Notes: generated by a model from the letters alone, not told the origin. A stretch of 64,000 bases of DNA from Asaia krungthepensis NRIC 0535 (GCF_025995175.1 NZ_BAPV01000012.1:1-64000), one strand, 5' to 3'; shown: positions 36,867-45,406, counted from the first letter of the stretch. Made by a program: numbers and translations.

Positions 36867-37148
36867 ATGCGACCCGATCTCGCCGTTTTGCCGCCGCGCT
36901 TCCTGCGCACCAAGGAAGCCGCCGAGTTTCTTAGTCTCTCCGCCCGCACGCTGGAGAAGCACCGGACCTACGGGACGGGCCCCGCCTATCGCAAGCTCGG
37001 CGGGCGCGTCGTCTATGCCGTCGACGATCTCGAAGCCTGGGCCGCGCGCGGGGCCGTGACCTCAACCTCCGATCCGCGTGGAAAGGTGCTGCCGGCCAAG
37101 CGGCAGGCGCTGCCCGCCGTTCCGCAACCCGGCCGCTTCGCGCGCTGA
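36867..37148 (+). CDS. AlpA/excisionase-like HTH protein
   Basis: The protein has 93 residues. RFLRTKEAAEFLSLSARTLE, then GPAYRKLGGRVVYAVDDLEA, is the winged HTH of the AlpA/MerR-like helix_turn_helix_17 group used by excisionases and small phage or ICE regulators. CGGAGG precedes the ATG. It lies 18 bp before repA, so it probably regulates or is co-transcribed with the replication genes. A recombination directionality role is possible but not shown. Confidence 0.88.
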   Translation: MRPDLAVLPPRFLRTKEAAEFLSLSARTLEKHRTYGTGPAYRKLGGRVVYAVDDLEAWAARGAVTSTSDPRGKVLPAKRQALPAVPQPGRFAR

Positions 37149-37166
37149 TCGCGGTCGGTTTCCGTA

Positions 37167-38297
37167 ATGGCGGCGCGGCATCGGTCCCTTTCGGAGCGCG
37201 GACAGCTCGACCTGTTCCGGGCGCTCCCCGGCGACTTCGCGCCACGAGACGCGCAGGATCTCATGGCCTATCCGTTCTTCTCCCTGTCCAAATCCCATCG
37301 CGTCGCACCGATCGATTTCGTCGCCGGCAAGGTGTCGATCCGGGTCGAGGCCGTGCCCGATCACGGCATGGCGACCATCTGGGACGCCGACATCCTGATC
37401 TGGGCGGCAAGCCAGATCGTCGAAGCCCGCGACGCCGGGCTTCGCACCTCGCGGCTGATGGCCGCCACCCCTTACGAAATCCTCCGCTTCATCGGTCGCG
37501 GCACGTCTTTGCGCGACTATCAGCGCCTGAAGGCCGCGCTCGACCGGCTCCAGTCCACCACGGTCTCGACCACGATCCGCCAGCCCCTCGAAGGTCGCCG
37601 GCATCGTTTCTCCTGGATCAACGAGTGGAAGGAACGCACCGACCGCAATGGTCGGCCCGACGGCATCGAGATGATCGTGCCGGACTGGTTTTATCAGGCC
37701 GTGCTCGACGACGCGCTCGTGCTGACCATCGACCGGGCCTATTTCGATCTGACGGGCGGGCTGGAGCGATGGCTCTACCGGATCGTGCGCAAGCATGGCG
37801 GGCGGCAACGCCGGGGTTGGCGCTTCGACTTCCGTCATCTGCACCAGAAATCCGGCAGCCTGTCGCCGTTCAAGCGTTTCGCCTTCGAGCTGCGCGACAT
37901 CATCCGCCGCCAGCCGCTGCCGGGCTACACGCTGTTCACGGAGGTCGAGATCGGCGGACGGGTGCTGCTCGCCTTCGAGCCATCGGCGCCCTGTGGAAAA
38001 CCTGTGGAAGCCCTCGTGCCATCCGGAACCCGGATCGGCGTGCCATCGGGAACCGGCCTGCCGTGCCATCGGGAACCCAAACAGGGTCTAACCCATGGCA
38101 CCAGAACGGAAATCCGCGCCCTTAACTTAAAATCTAACATAGATTCTAACTCTGAAGAGCGCGCGCGCGAGGTGGAAAACCTCATCCGTGACGCCGCAAA
38201 AAGCCTTCGAGGGGCAGGCAAGACACCCAGATCGAAGCCTGCCGACAGGCTGACCGCCCCGCTGCTTCCCCTCCCGGAAACGGGAGGCAAGCCATGA
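37167..38297 (+). CDS. repA: Replication initiator protein A
   Basis: This 376-residue RepA of the RPA family has GQLDLFRALPGDFAPRDAQD at the start and MAYPFFSLSKSHRVAPIDF near 32. ATPYEILRFIGRGTSLRDYQ then LKAALDRLQSTTVSTTIRQP and KRFAFELRDIIRRQPLPGYT follow. RPA proteins start replication of broad-host-range plasmids and are regularly found in alphaproteobacterial ICEs, where they permit copying after excision. After residue 280 the conserved domain stops. The coding DNA there contains three direct repeats and an AT-rich block that look like an origin. The stop overlaps parA by 4 bp. Confidence 0.92.
   Translation: MAARHRSLSERGQLDLFRALPGDFAPRDAQDLMAYPFFSLSKSHRVAPIDFVAGKVSIRVEAVPDHGMATIWDADILIWAASQIVEARDAGLRTSRLMAATPYEILRFIGRGTSLRDYQRLKAALDRLQSTTVSTTIRQPLEGRRHRFSWINEWKERTDRNGRPDGIEMIVPDWFYQAVLDDALVLTIDRAYFDLTGGLERWLYRIVRKHGGRQRRGWRFDFRHLHQKSGSLSPFKRFAFELRDIIRRQPLPGYTLFTEVEIGGRVLLAFEPSAPCGKPVEALVPSGTRIGVPSGTGLPCHREPKQGLTHGTRTEIRALNLKSNIDSNSEERAREVENLIRDAAKSLRGAGKTPRSKPADRLTAPLLPLPETGGKP
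37991..38160 (+). other. Probable origin of replication (iterons) inside the 3' part of repA
   Basis: Three direct repeats of a 15-mer GTGCCATC(C/G)GGAACC stand at 38016, 38040 and 38063, spaced 24 and 23 bp (about two helical turns). An inverted partial copy, ATGGCAC, lies at 38095. Two TGTGGAA(AA) sequences resembling DnaA boxes come just before (37992 and 38003). An AT-rich segment (38121-38152) in otherwise GC-rich DNA follows and could be the unwinding element. The order fits an iteron oriV. Function is inferred. Confidence 0.6.
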
Positions 38298-38947
38298 TCG
38301 TCGCACTCCTCAATCAGAAGGGCGGAGTCGGCAAGACGACGCTGGCGCTGAATCTCGCAGGCGCATGGGCGCGGCAGGGCAAGCGCGTCACCCTGATTGA
38401 TGCGGACCCGCAAGGATCGGCGCTGGACTGGTCGCAGCAGCGGGCACGAGAAGGCTTGCCGCGCCTGTTCGGTGTCGTCGGCCTGGCGCGCGACACGCTG
38501 CACCGGGAAGCCCCGGAGCTGGCCCGCGACGCCGACATGATCGTCATCGACGGGCCGCCGCGTGTCGCTGCCCTGATGCGCTCGGCGCTGCTCGCATCCG
38601 ATCTCGTGTTGATCCCGGTGCAGCCGTCGCCGCTCGACGGCTGGGCCTCGGCCGAGATGCTGGCGCTCGTCACCGAGGCGCGCATCTACCGGCCGGAGCT
38701 GGCCGCCCGCTTCGTACTCAACCGCTGCGGCGCGCGCACCGTGCTCGCCCGCGAAACCGCCGAGACGCTGGCCGATCACGATCCGCCGGTGCTGACCGCC
38801 ACCATCGGCCAGCGCGTGGCTTTCGCGGTCGCCGCGCAGTCGGGACGGCTGGCGTCCGAACTGGACGACGACACGCCCGCCGCGCGCGAGATCGGGGCGC
38901 TGGCCGGCGAGATCGACCGCCTTCGGATCGGGAGGACGACGCGATGA
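38294..38947 (+). CDS. parA: ParA-family partition ATPase
   Basis: The protein has 217 residues. LLNQKGGVGKTTLALNLAGA at 5-24 is the deviant Walker A with signature lysine, and later IDADPQGSALDW and MIVIDGPPRV are Walker A' and B. This is the small plasmid-type (MinD/ParA Ib-like) ATPase without an N-terminal HTH, which usually pairs with a small RHH protein, here the next gene. It should move or separate copies of the element after replication. It overlaps repA and the RHH gene by 4 bp each. Confidence 0.95.
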   Translation: MIVALLNQKGGVGKTTLALNLAGAWARQGKRVTLIDADPQGSALDWSQQRAREGLPRLFGVVGLARDTLHREAPELARDADMIVIDGPPRVAALMRSALLASDLVLIPVQPSPLDGWASAEMLALVTEARIYRPELAARFVLNRCGARTVLARETAETLADHDPPVLTATIGQRVAFAVAAQSGRLASELDDDTPAAREIGALAGEIDRLRIGRTTR

Positions 38948-39195
38948 GCGAGCGTCCGACCCGTCGCGGTTTCGCCGCCCGGCCTGCCGATCCCGAACAT
39001 TGGATCAAGGCAGCGGAGGTTCCTGCGCGCGACGGCGATGCAGCCGGTTTCACCGCGCGGCTCACCATCGACGTGACGCCCGAGCTGCGCGGCCGGATCA
39101 AGATCGCCGCGTTCCGGCGCGGCGTTACGGTCGCCGACATGCTGCGCGAGTTGCTCGCGCGCGAATTCCCAACCACCGAAGGAGACCCCTCATGA
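38944..39195 (+). CDS. Ribbon-helix-helix protein, partner of ParA
   Basis: The 83-residue product has a disordered, basic N-terminus and a C-terminal RHH unit (FTARLTIDVTPELRGRIKIA, then GVTVADMLRELLAREFP). Such proteins act as centromere-binding partners and autorepressors of small ParA ATPases (ParG-like). It lies between parA and the DUF2840 gene with ATGA overlaps on both sides, so the replication/partition block is one tightly coupled operon. The centromere site has not been identified. Confidence 0.85.
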   Translation: MSERPTRRGFAARPADPEHWIKAAEVPARDGDAAGFTARLTIDVTPELRGRIKIAAFRRGVTVADMLRELLAREFPTTEGDPS

Positions 39196-39713
39196 CCGGC
39201 AACGCGGCTCCCCGCGTGCGCGGCGGCCCCGTGCCGATCGCGCAGCATTCCGACAACCTCACCTATGTCGAACTGACCTGGGTGGAAAAGAAGATCGAAA
39301 ACTGGATCAGGTTCGGCCGCGAGGCGCGCGAAACCATCCTCGACCGTCGCAGTCGCGTGCTGGCATTCCGGCCCGGCAGCATCTTCGCCTTCGTCCGCTG
39401 GGCGTCCAACGACTTCGGCACGATCATCTCGCGCATCGACATCGTGCGCGCCGTCGAGCCGGGCGAAGCCTATCAGACGCTGCCCTTCGTGCGCCCCGGT
39501 GGCGACATCCTCCTGAAGATCGACGGCTGGCCGAAGGTGCAGCAGGTGCTCCGCCACATCGACGCGGTGGAGGATGCCGGTGTCGATCTTCACGCGGTGT
39601 CTCCCGACCACTGGCGGCACGTCCATCACCGGCTGACCGCCGGCCACGAGCCGCGCGCCTACACGAAAGAGCGGCATCAGGCGTGGCTCAAGCGGCGGGA
39701 GATCGAGGGATGA
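39192..39713 (+). CDS. DUF2840 family protein
   Basis: This 173-residue protein shows the DUF2840 pattern: NLTYVELTWVEKKIENWIRF, ETILDRRSRVLAFRPGSIFA, VRWASNDFGTIISRIDIVRA and LKIDGWPKVQQVLRHIDAVE. Members occur just before traF in alphaproteobacterial conjugative elements. The function is unknown. The start was chosen by the 4-bp overlap with the RHH gene. The frame continues open upstream only as a shadow. The stop overlaps traF by 4 bp. Confidence 0.88.
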   Translation: MTGNAAPRVRGGPVPIAQHSDNLTYVELTWVEKKIENWIRFGREARETILDRRSRVLAFRPGSIFAFVRWASNDFGTIISRIDIVRAVEPGEAYQTLPFVRPGGDILLKIDGWPKVQQVLRHIDAVEDAGVDLHAVSPDHWRHVHHRLTAGHEPRAYTKERHQAWLKRREIEG

Positions 39714-40255
39714 CCCGCTTCGGCTATGTCATGGTGACGTATTTTGCGACGATGGGCGTCGCCATCGCGTCCTTCGTTCCGGTTCCGCTACGCCTCGTCT
39801 GGAACGCTTCCGCCAGCGTGGCCGTAGGTCTCTACGATCTCGATCCGCCGCGCGGTCTCCATGTCGGCGATGTGGTCGCCGTCATGCCGGACAAGCCGCT
39901 CGCCGATTTCATGGTCGAGCGCGGCTATATCGGTCGCGGCGTCCCGCTGATGAAGCATGTCGCGGCTCTTCCCGGTCAACGGGTCTGCCGTTACGGCAAC
40001 ACCGTGACCGTCGATGCCGTGCCGCTGGGCGACGCGCTCGACCACGATCGGCGTGGGCGCGAACTGCCCGTCTGGCAGGGCTGCCAGCGCATCGCCGACG
40101 GTCAGGTTTTCCTCATGAACCCGACCGTGCCGGACAGTCTCGACGGCCGCTATTTCGGCCCGATCCCGGCGCGCACCGTCATCGGCAAGGCCAAGCCGCT
40201 CTACACCGACGAAGCCGGCGATGGCCGTTTCGTCTGGCGCGCCGCCACGCACTGA
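39710..40255 (+). CDS. traF: TraF conjugal-transfer signal peptidase (S26 family)
   Basis: This 181-residue protein has an N-terminal membrane helix (about 5-27). The S26-type sites follow: LVWNASASVAVGLYDLDPP supplies the catalytic Ser region and LMKHVAALPGQRV the catalytic Lys, and HVGDVVAVMPDK is the family beta-strand. TraF-type peptidases process and cyclise the TrbC pilin subunit in the periplasmic face of the membrane. A mature TrbC partner is encoded 9 kb downstream. A strong stem-loop follows the stop. Confidence 0.93.
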   Translation: MTRFGYVMVTYFATMGVAIASFVPVPLRLVWNASASVAVGLYDLDPPRGLHVGDVVAVMPDKPLADFMVERGYIGRGVPLMKHVAALPGQRVCRYGNTVTVDAVPLGDALDHDRRGRELPVWQGCQRIADGQVFLMNPTVPDSLDGRYFGPIPARTVIGKAKPLYTDEAGDGRFVWRAATH

Positions 40256-40262
40256 CTCGCTT

Positions 40263-40293
40263 CCCGTCGGCGGGAGCGGTGCTCGCCGACGGG
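40263..40293 (+). terminator. Stem-loop after traF
   Basis: CCCGTCGGCG and CGCCGACGGG form a perfect 10-bp stem with an 11-base loop. No T-run follows. It resembles the stem-loop after the ParB-like gene in sequence (GTCGGCGGGAGCGG versus GGCGGGGAGCGG), suggesting a repeated element. Confidence 0.55.
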
Positions 40294-40324
40294 GTTACTC
40301 AACGCCACCGCCAAGGAAACTGTC

Positions 40325-40678
40325 ATGCCGCAAATCGGCACATTCACGCACGACGACGATGGCATTGTCTTCGTCGGACACCTGACGACGCTCATGCTGG
40401 CGCAGGACATTCTCATCGTCGCGGCCGAGCCGTCCGACGCCGAGAACGCGCCTCAGTATCGCGTCCACATCGTCGATGGCGAGACCGGCGAACCGGGCGC
40501 GGAGATCGGCGCCGGCTGGAAACGCACCGGCGAGAAGGCCGGCGAATACGTCGCTGTCCTGCTCGACGATCCGAGCTTCGCCCAGCCGATCCGCGCCAAC
40601 CTGTTCCGCGACGACGACGCCGGAACCCATTGGTCGCTGCACTGGAACCGCCCCGCCAAACGCGACGGGAAGGACTAA
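40325..40678 (+). CDS. DUF736 family protein, copy 2
   Basis: The 117-residue product starts MPQIGTFTHDDDGIVFVGHL and ends with the DUF736 signature DDPSFAQPIRANLFRDDDAG. The middle differs from copy 1 (HIVDGETGEPGAEIGAGWKR), so it is a diverged paralogue rather than a recent duplication. AAGGAAA lies 6 bases before the ATG. Its stop is 4 bases before the lytic transglycosylase start, so the two are probably co-translated. Function unknown. Confidence 0.9.
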   Translation: MPQIGTFTHDDDGIVFVGHLTTLMLAQDILIVAAEPSDAENAPQYRVHIVDGETGEPGAEIGAGWKRTGEKAGEYVAVLLDDPSFAQPIRANLFRDDDAGTHWSLHWNRPAKRDGKD

Positions 40679-40682
40679 CATC

Positions 40683-41402
40683 ATGCGCAGCACCGTCCTC
40701 CTTCTCCTTACCGGCCTGTCCTTCGCCATCACGCCGATGCCGGCCGCTCTCGCACAACCGGCGCCGGCGCAGCGGCAGGCCGCGAGCGATCCCTATGCCG
40801 CGCACATCGCCGAAGCCTCGCAGCGGTTCGGCGTTCCGGCGGCGTGGATCAGGGCGGTGCTGCGCACGGAGAGCGCGGGCGATCCGCGCGCGGTGTCGTC
40901 CGCCGGTGCGATCGGGCTGATGCAGATCATGCCCGATACCTGGGCGGATCTGCGCGCCCGGCATCGGCTCGGCGGCGATCCCTACGACCCGCGCGACAAT
41001 ATCCTCGCGGGCACGGCTTACCTGCGCGAACTGCACGATCGCTACGGCAGCGTCACCGCCATGCTCGCCGCCTACAATGCCGGTCCCGGCCGCTATGAGG
41101 CGTCGCTGTCCGGTCGACCGCTGCCCGCTGAAACACGCGCCTATATCGCTGCCATCGCCCCGGTCATCGACGGTGGCGGGCCTATCGCGCCCATCATGGT
41201 CGCGGCAGCCGACCCGCTGGCATGGACTCATGCGCCGCTCTTCGTCGCGCAGCCGGATCGCGCTTCCCCCGCCGATCCCGTGCAGGCCGAGCGCCGGTCA
41301 AACGACGCTTCGCCGCCGCCGCCGGTGCGCGATGTGTCCGCCATCGCGCCGCAGTCCGGCGGTCTGTTCGTCGCTCGCGCGGATACGGGGACGATGCGAT
41401 GA
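40683..41402 (+). CDS. Lytic transglycosylase (VirB1-like)
   Basis: This 239-residue secreted protein has a signal peptide (MRSTVLLLLTGLSFAITPMP, cleavage probably after ALAQ). The SLT domain follows: WIRAVLRTESAGDPRAVSSA (catalytic Glu), GAIGLMQIMPDTWADL and MLAAYNAGPGRYEA. It should open local gaps in peptidoglycan for the mating channel. The last 60 residues are Pro/Ala-rich and probably disordered. The frame begins far upstream, but the ATG at the signal peptide is the sensible start. The candidate oriT lies right after. Confidence 0.93.
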   Translation: MRSTVLLLLTGLSFAITPMPAALAQPAPAQRQAASDPYAAHIAEASQRFGVPAAWIRAVLRTESAGDPRAVSSAGAIGLMQIMPDTWADLRARHRLGGDPYDPRDNILAGTAYLRELHDRYGSVTAMLAAYNAGPGRYEASLSGRPLPAETRAYIAAIAPVIDGGGPIAPIMVAAADPLAWTHAPLFVAQPDRASPADPVQAERRSNDASPPPPVRDVSAIAPQSGGLFVARADTGTMR

Positions 41403-41503
41403 GCGCGCGGGTTCCCGATCGCACGATGGCGGGCGCTGGCGTGGACTGGAGCGCGCGGAGGTGGGACGCAGGCAACACGACCGAAGGATGGCGAGATAAA
41501 AGA

Positions 41504-41634
41504 GCGCACCTTGCGCTTCGGTCGGTCGGTTGTTTTTGCTGGGTTTTCCGGCGTCTCGCGCACCTTGCGCCGCTCATGGGCAATGTGCGGCGCAGACCCA
41601 ACCCCCTGTATCTGCGCGATATTTCGCACATTGC
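41504..41634 (+). other. Candidate origin of transfer (oriT)
   Basis: Two exact copies of GCGCACCTTGCGC lie at 41504 and 41558. A perfect 10-bp inverted repeat, GCAATGTGCG (41580-41589) and CGCACATTGC (41625-41634), with a 35-base spacer follows just 12 bp before the relaxase ATG. Direct and inverted repeats directly upstream of a relaxase gene are the typical layout of oriT. The nick site cannot be set from sequence alone. Confidence 0.6.
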
Positions 41635-41645
41635 GGGGCCGCGCC

Positions 41646-43382
41646 ATGTCCGATGAGCGCGAGTTTCGCATCCGGCCCGGCCGCGTTCGCTCATCGGGCG
41701 CGCAGCGCGTCCGGCCCTTCGTCGCGCAGGCGCTGGCGGCGGCGCGCAAGGCCGGCGGCACCGTCTCGCGCTCGGGCCGGATCAGCCCCGGCAACCGTTC
41801 GCGCTTCGGGCGGGGTCGCACCGCGAGCATCCAGGCGAACCGGCTCCTCACCGGCCGCTCGCGCATCGTCGTCATCAAGACCCGCGTGGTCCGCCACGGC
41901 CAGCGCGCAGCGCCGCTCTCCGCCCATCTCACCTATCTGCGCCGCGAGGGCGTGACCCGAGACGGGGAGAAGGCGCGGCTATTCGGGCCGGAGGTCGAGG
42001 CGGCGGACGCCGGGGCGTTCGCCGAGCGCTGCGTCGATGACCGCCATCACTTCCGCTTCATCGTCTCGCCGGAGGATGCGGCTGATCTCGCCGACCTCAA
42101 GACCTATGCCCGTGAGCTGATGGGCCAGATGGAGAAGGACCTCGGCACGAAACTCGATTGGGTCGGCGTCGATCACTGGAACACCGATAATCCTCACGTC
42201 CATATCATCCTGCGCGGCCGCGCCGATGACGGGCAGGATCTCGTCATCGCCCGCGATTACATCAAGGAAGGGATGCGCGCCCGCGCCGCCGATCTCGTCA
42301 CTCAGGAATTGGGGCCGCGCACCGATCTCGACATCGGCCGCGATCTGGAGCGGCAGGTCGAGGCCGAGCGCTGGACCCGGCTCGACCGCCAGCTTGTCCG
42401 CGACGGCCGCGATGGCGTCGTCGACATGGCTCCGGCGCATGATCGCCAGCCTGACGACTATCACGCCCAGAAGATCGGTCGCCTTCGCAAGCTGGAGCGT
42501 CTCGGCCTCGCCGCCGAGGTCGGTCCCGGCCAGTGGGTGATCGACGACAAGGCCGAGGCGACCTTGCGCGAACTCGGCGAGCGTGGCGACATCATCAAGC
42601 GGATGCACCGGGCGCTGACCGAGCGTGGCATCGAGCGCGGCTCGGCCAGCTATGTGCTGGCGGGCGAAAGCCTCGACGTTCCCGTCATCGGCCGGCTGGT
42701 CGATCGCGGGTTGGACGATGAGCTGAGGGGCACCGCCTACGCCGTGGTCGATGGCGTCGACGGGCGAACCCACCACATCAAGCTGCCCGACCTCGATGCC
42801 GCCGGCGACAGCACTCCCGGCTCTATCGTCGAGCTGCGCCGGTTCGATGATGCGCGGGGTGAACGCCGCGTCGCCATTGCCGTTCGCTCCGATCTCGACA
42901 TCGACCGCCAGATCACGGCGTCGGGCGCCACCTGGCTCGACCGGCAGAACATCGCCCGCGAGCCGGTCGCCCTGTCTGATGGCGGTTTCGGCGCCGAGGT
43001 GCGTCACGCGCTCGGCGCCCGCGCCGAACATCTGGTTGAACAGGGTTTCGCCGAACGCAGCGGCCAGCGCGTCACCTTTAGTCGCAACCTGATCGACACG
43101 CTGCGCGCCCACGAGCTGGACGCGCTGGGCGAGAAGCTCTCGGCCGAGACCGGCCAGTCCTTCAATCGCCCAGGCGGCGGCGAATATGTCGCCGGCACCT
43201 ACCGCCAGCGTCTCACGCTGGCCTCCGGCCGCTTCGCCATGATCGACGACGGCATGAGCTTCCAGCTCGTGCCCTGGACGCCCTCCCTCGAAAAGCAACT
43301 CGGCCGTCACGTCTCCGGCGTCGCCCGCGACGATGGCGGCGTCGACTGGAGTTTCGGCCGCAAGCGCGGCCTCGGCCTTTAA
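41646..43382 (+). CDS. Relaxase with DUF3363 (VirD2-like mobilisation nuclease)
   Basis: The protein has 578 residues. LSAHLTYLRREGV gives the likely catalytic Tyr (about 97). RHHFRFIVSPEDA and WNTDNPHVHIILRG (His 184 and 186) are relaxase motif III metal ligands. A DUF3363 C-terminal half (from about 200: DYHAQKIGRLRKLERLGLAA and GTYRQRLTLASGRFAMIDDG) is typical of alphaproteobacterial ICE relaxases. It nicks oriT and leads the strand into the recipient. The ATG after the candidate oriT is chosen. The frame is open upstream through the oriT repeats but is not protein-like there. TraG follows after 27 bp. Confidence 0.95.
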   Translation: MSDEREFRIRPGRVRSSGAQRVRPFVAQALAAARKAGGTVSRSGRISPGNRSRFGRGRTASIQANRLLTGRSRIVVIKTRVVRHGQRAAPLSAHLTYLRREGVTRDGEKARLFGPEVEAADAGAFAERCVDDRHHFRFIVSPEDAADLADLKTYARELMGQMEKDLGTKLDWVGVDHWNTDNPHVHIILRGRADDGQDLVIARDYIKEGMRARAADLVTQELGPRTDLDIGRDLERQVEAERWTRLDRQLVRDGRDGVVDMAPAHDRQPDDYHAQKIGRLRKLERLGLAAEVGPGQWVIDDKAEATLRELGERGDIIKRMHRALTERGIERGSASYVLAGESLDVPVIGRLVDRGLDDELRGTAYAVVDGVDGRTHHIKLPDLDAAGDSTPGSIVELRRFDDARGERRVAIAVRSDLDIDRQITASGATWLDRQNIAREPVALSDGGFGAEVRHALGARAEHLVEQGFAERSGQRVTFSRNLIDTLRAHELDALGEKLSAETGQSFNRPGGGEYVAGTYRQRLTLASGRFAMIDDGMSFQLVPWTPSLEKQLGRHVSGVARDDGGVDWSFGRKRGLGL

Positions 43383-43409
43383 CTTCCCTCCCGCGAAAGG
43401 ACCGCCATT

Positions 43410-45401
43410 ATGACCGGCACCAAGATCCTCTGGGGTCAGATCGTCACCGTCTTCCTCATCGTTCTCGCCACCACCTGGGGCGCCACCGAATATGTCGCGT
43501 GGAAGCTGGGGTTTCAGGCGCAGCTCGGGCCGCCCTGGTTCAGCCTGCTGGGCTTGCCGTTCTACCTGCCGCCATCCTTCTTCTGGTGGTGGTATTCCTA
43601 CGACGCCTATGCGCCTCAGATCTTCGTTGAGGGTGCCTATATCGCGGCTTCCGGCGGTTTCATCGCGGTCGCCGTCGCGATCGGTATGTCGGTCTGGCGG
43701 GCGCGCGAGGCGAAGAAGGTCGAAACCTACGGCTCCGCCCGCTGGGCCGGGACGGAGGAGGTGAAATCCGCCGGCCTGCTCGGTCCCGATGGCGTCGTGC
43801 TCGGCCGCTACGATCACGACTATCTCCGGCACGACGGCCCGGAGCATGTGCTGTGTTTCGCGCCGACCCGATCCGGCAAGGGCGTCGGTCTCGTCGTGCC
43901 CTCGCTGCTGACCTGGCCCGGCTCCGCCATCGTCCACGACATCAAGGGCGAGAACTGGCAGCTCACCGCGGGCTTCCGCGCGCGCCACGGCCGGGTGCTG
44001 CTGTTCGACCCGACCAACGCGCAATCGTCGGCCTACAATCCGCTGCTGGAAGTCCGCCGCGGCGAATGGGAGGTGCGCGACGTCCAGAACATCGCCGACA
44101 TCCTGGTCGATCCCGAAGGGAGCCTTGAGAAGCGGAACCATTGGGAGAAGACCAGCCACGCGCTTCTCGTCGGCGCGATCCTGCACGTCCTCTATGCCGA
44201 GGCGGACAAGACGCTGGCCGGCGTCGCCGCCTTCCTCTCCGACCCGAAGCGGCCGATCGAGTCGACGCTCGCCGCGATGATGACGACGGCGCATCTGGGC
44301 GAAGCCGGAACGCATCCCGTCATCGCCAGCGCCGCGCGCGAGCTGCTGAACAAATCCGACAATGAGCGGTCGGGCGTGCTGTCCACCGCTATGTCGTTCC
44401 TCGGCCTCTACCGCGATCCCGTGGTGGCGGAGGTGACGCGGCGCTGTGACTGGCGGATCGGCGACATCGTGACGGCCAAACGCCCTACCACCCTCTACCT
44501 CGTCGTGCCGCCCTCCGACATCAACCGCACCAAGCCGCTGATCCGCCTGATCCTCAATCAGGTCGGCCGTCGCCTGACCGAGGATTTGCAGGCCAAGGCC
44601 GGGCGCCATCGCCTCCTGTTGATGCTCGACGAGTTTCCGGCGCTGGGGCGTCTCGACTTCTTCGAGAGCGCGCTCGCCTTCATGGCCGGCTATGGCCTGA
44701 AGAGCTTCCTGATCGCCCAATCGCTGAACCAGATCGAGAAGGCGTATGGCGCTAACAACTCGATCCTCGACAACTGCCATGTCCGCGTCAGCTTCGCCAC
44801 CAATGACGAGCGCACCGCCAAGCGGGTGTCGGATGCTCTCGGCACCGCCACCGAGATGAAGGCGATGAAGAACTATGCCGGGCACAGGCTTAGCCCCTGG
44901 CTCGGGCATTTGATGGTCTCGCGTTCAGAAACCGCCCGGCCATTGCTCACGCCCGGCGAGGTGATGCAGCTTCCACCGGCCGACGAAATCGTCATGGTCG
45001 CCGGAACCCCGCCGATCCGGGCGAAGAAGGCGCGCTATTACGAGGATGCCCGTTTCAAGGAGCGCATCCTGCCGCCGCCCGCGCTCACCGCGCCGAAACA
45101 GGCCCGCCCCGACGACTGGACAACGCTGCCCGTGCCGCCACGCCCTCAGCTCGCCGAGGCGAAAGCCGCGACGGAAACCGGGGACGATGATCCGACCGAA
45201 TCCGAACGCCGCCAGCAGCCGGAACTCAACCGGGTGAAGCCGGTCGAGAAGGTGGCGCCGATCGACAACCCGTTCGAGATCGACCGTGATCGGGATGATG
45301 ACAGTGAGGACGATGCCGTTCGCAACAGCCGGATGAACCGCCTCATGCAGGGCGTGGCGCGTCAGGTTTCGCTCGATCCGAACGACGGCATGGAGTTGTG
45401 A
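43410..45401 (+). CDS. traG: Type IV coupling protein TraG (VirD4 family)
   Basis: The protein has 663 residues. N-terminal transmembrane helices lie at about 8-28 and 77-98. APTRSGKGVGLVVPSLLTWP (Walker A, about 150) and LLMLDEFPALGRLDFFESAL (Walker B region, about 405) mark the ATPase. SFLIAQSLNQIEKAYG and the last part (DEIVMVAGTPPIRAKKARYY) are typical of VirD4/TraG. It passes the relaxase-DNA complex to the Trb channel at the inner membrane. The C-terminal 120 residues are charged and disordered. It is coupled to the CopG-like gene. Confidence 0.96.
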   Translation: MTGTKILWGQIVTVFLIVLATTWGATEYVAWKLGFQAQLGPPWFSLLGLPFYLPPSFFWWWYSYDAYAPQIFVEGAYIAASGGFIAVAVAIGMSVWRAREAKKVETYGSARWAGTEEVKSAGLLGPDGVVLGRYDHDYLRHDGPEHVLCFAPTRSGKGVGLVVPSLLTWPGSAIVHDIKGENWQLTAGFRARHGRVLLFDPTNAQSSAYNPLLEVRRGEWEVRDVQNIADILVDPEGSLEKRNHWEKTSHALLVGAILHVLYAEADKTLAGVAAFLSDPKRPIESTLAAMMTTAHLGEAGTHPVIASAARELLNKSDNERSGVLSTAMSFLGLYRDPVVAEVTRRCDWRIGDIVTAKRPTTLYLVVPPSDINRTKPLIRLILNQVGRRLTEDLQAKAGRHRLLLMLDEFPALGRLDFFESALAFMAGYGLKSFLIAQSLNQIEKAYGANNSILDNCHVRVSFATNDERTAKRVSDALGTATEMKAMKNYAGHRLSPWLGHLMVSRSETARPLLTPGEVMQLPPADEIVMVAGTPPIRAKKARYYEDARFKERILPPPALTAPKQARPDDWTTLPVPPRPQLAEAKAATETGDDDPTESERRQQPELNRVKPVEKVAPIDNPFEIDRDRDDDSEDDAVRNSRMNRLMQGVARQVSLDPNDGMEL

Positions 45402-45406
45402 CCGCC

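Noticed and set aside
38016-38077. Three direct repeats considered as a CRISPR-like array
   Set aside because: Units are 15 bp with 8-9 bp spacers at helical spacing inside repA, so they fit iterons. No cas genes are present anywhere in the window.
41399-41656. An 85-codon frame after the lytic transglycosylase with ATGA overlap
   Set aside because: It runs through the oriT-like repeats and reads as Arg/Trp-rich non-protein sequence. The repeats explain the region better.
41979-44909. A 976-codon open frame on the minus strand opposite relaxase and traG
   Set aside because: It is a GC-rich shadow frame. The plus strand carries clear relaxase and VirD4 motifs, and the minus reading has no domain and is low in complexity.
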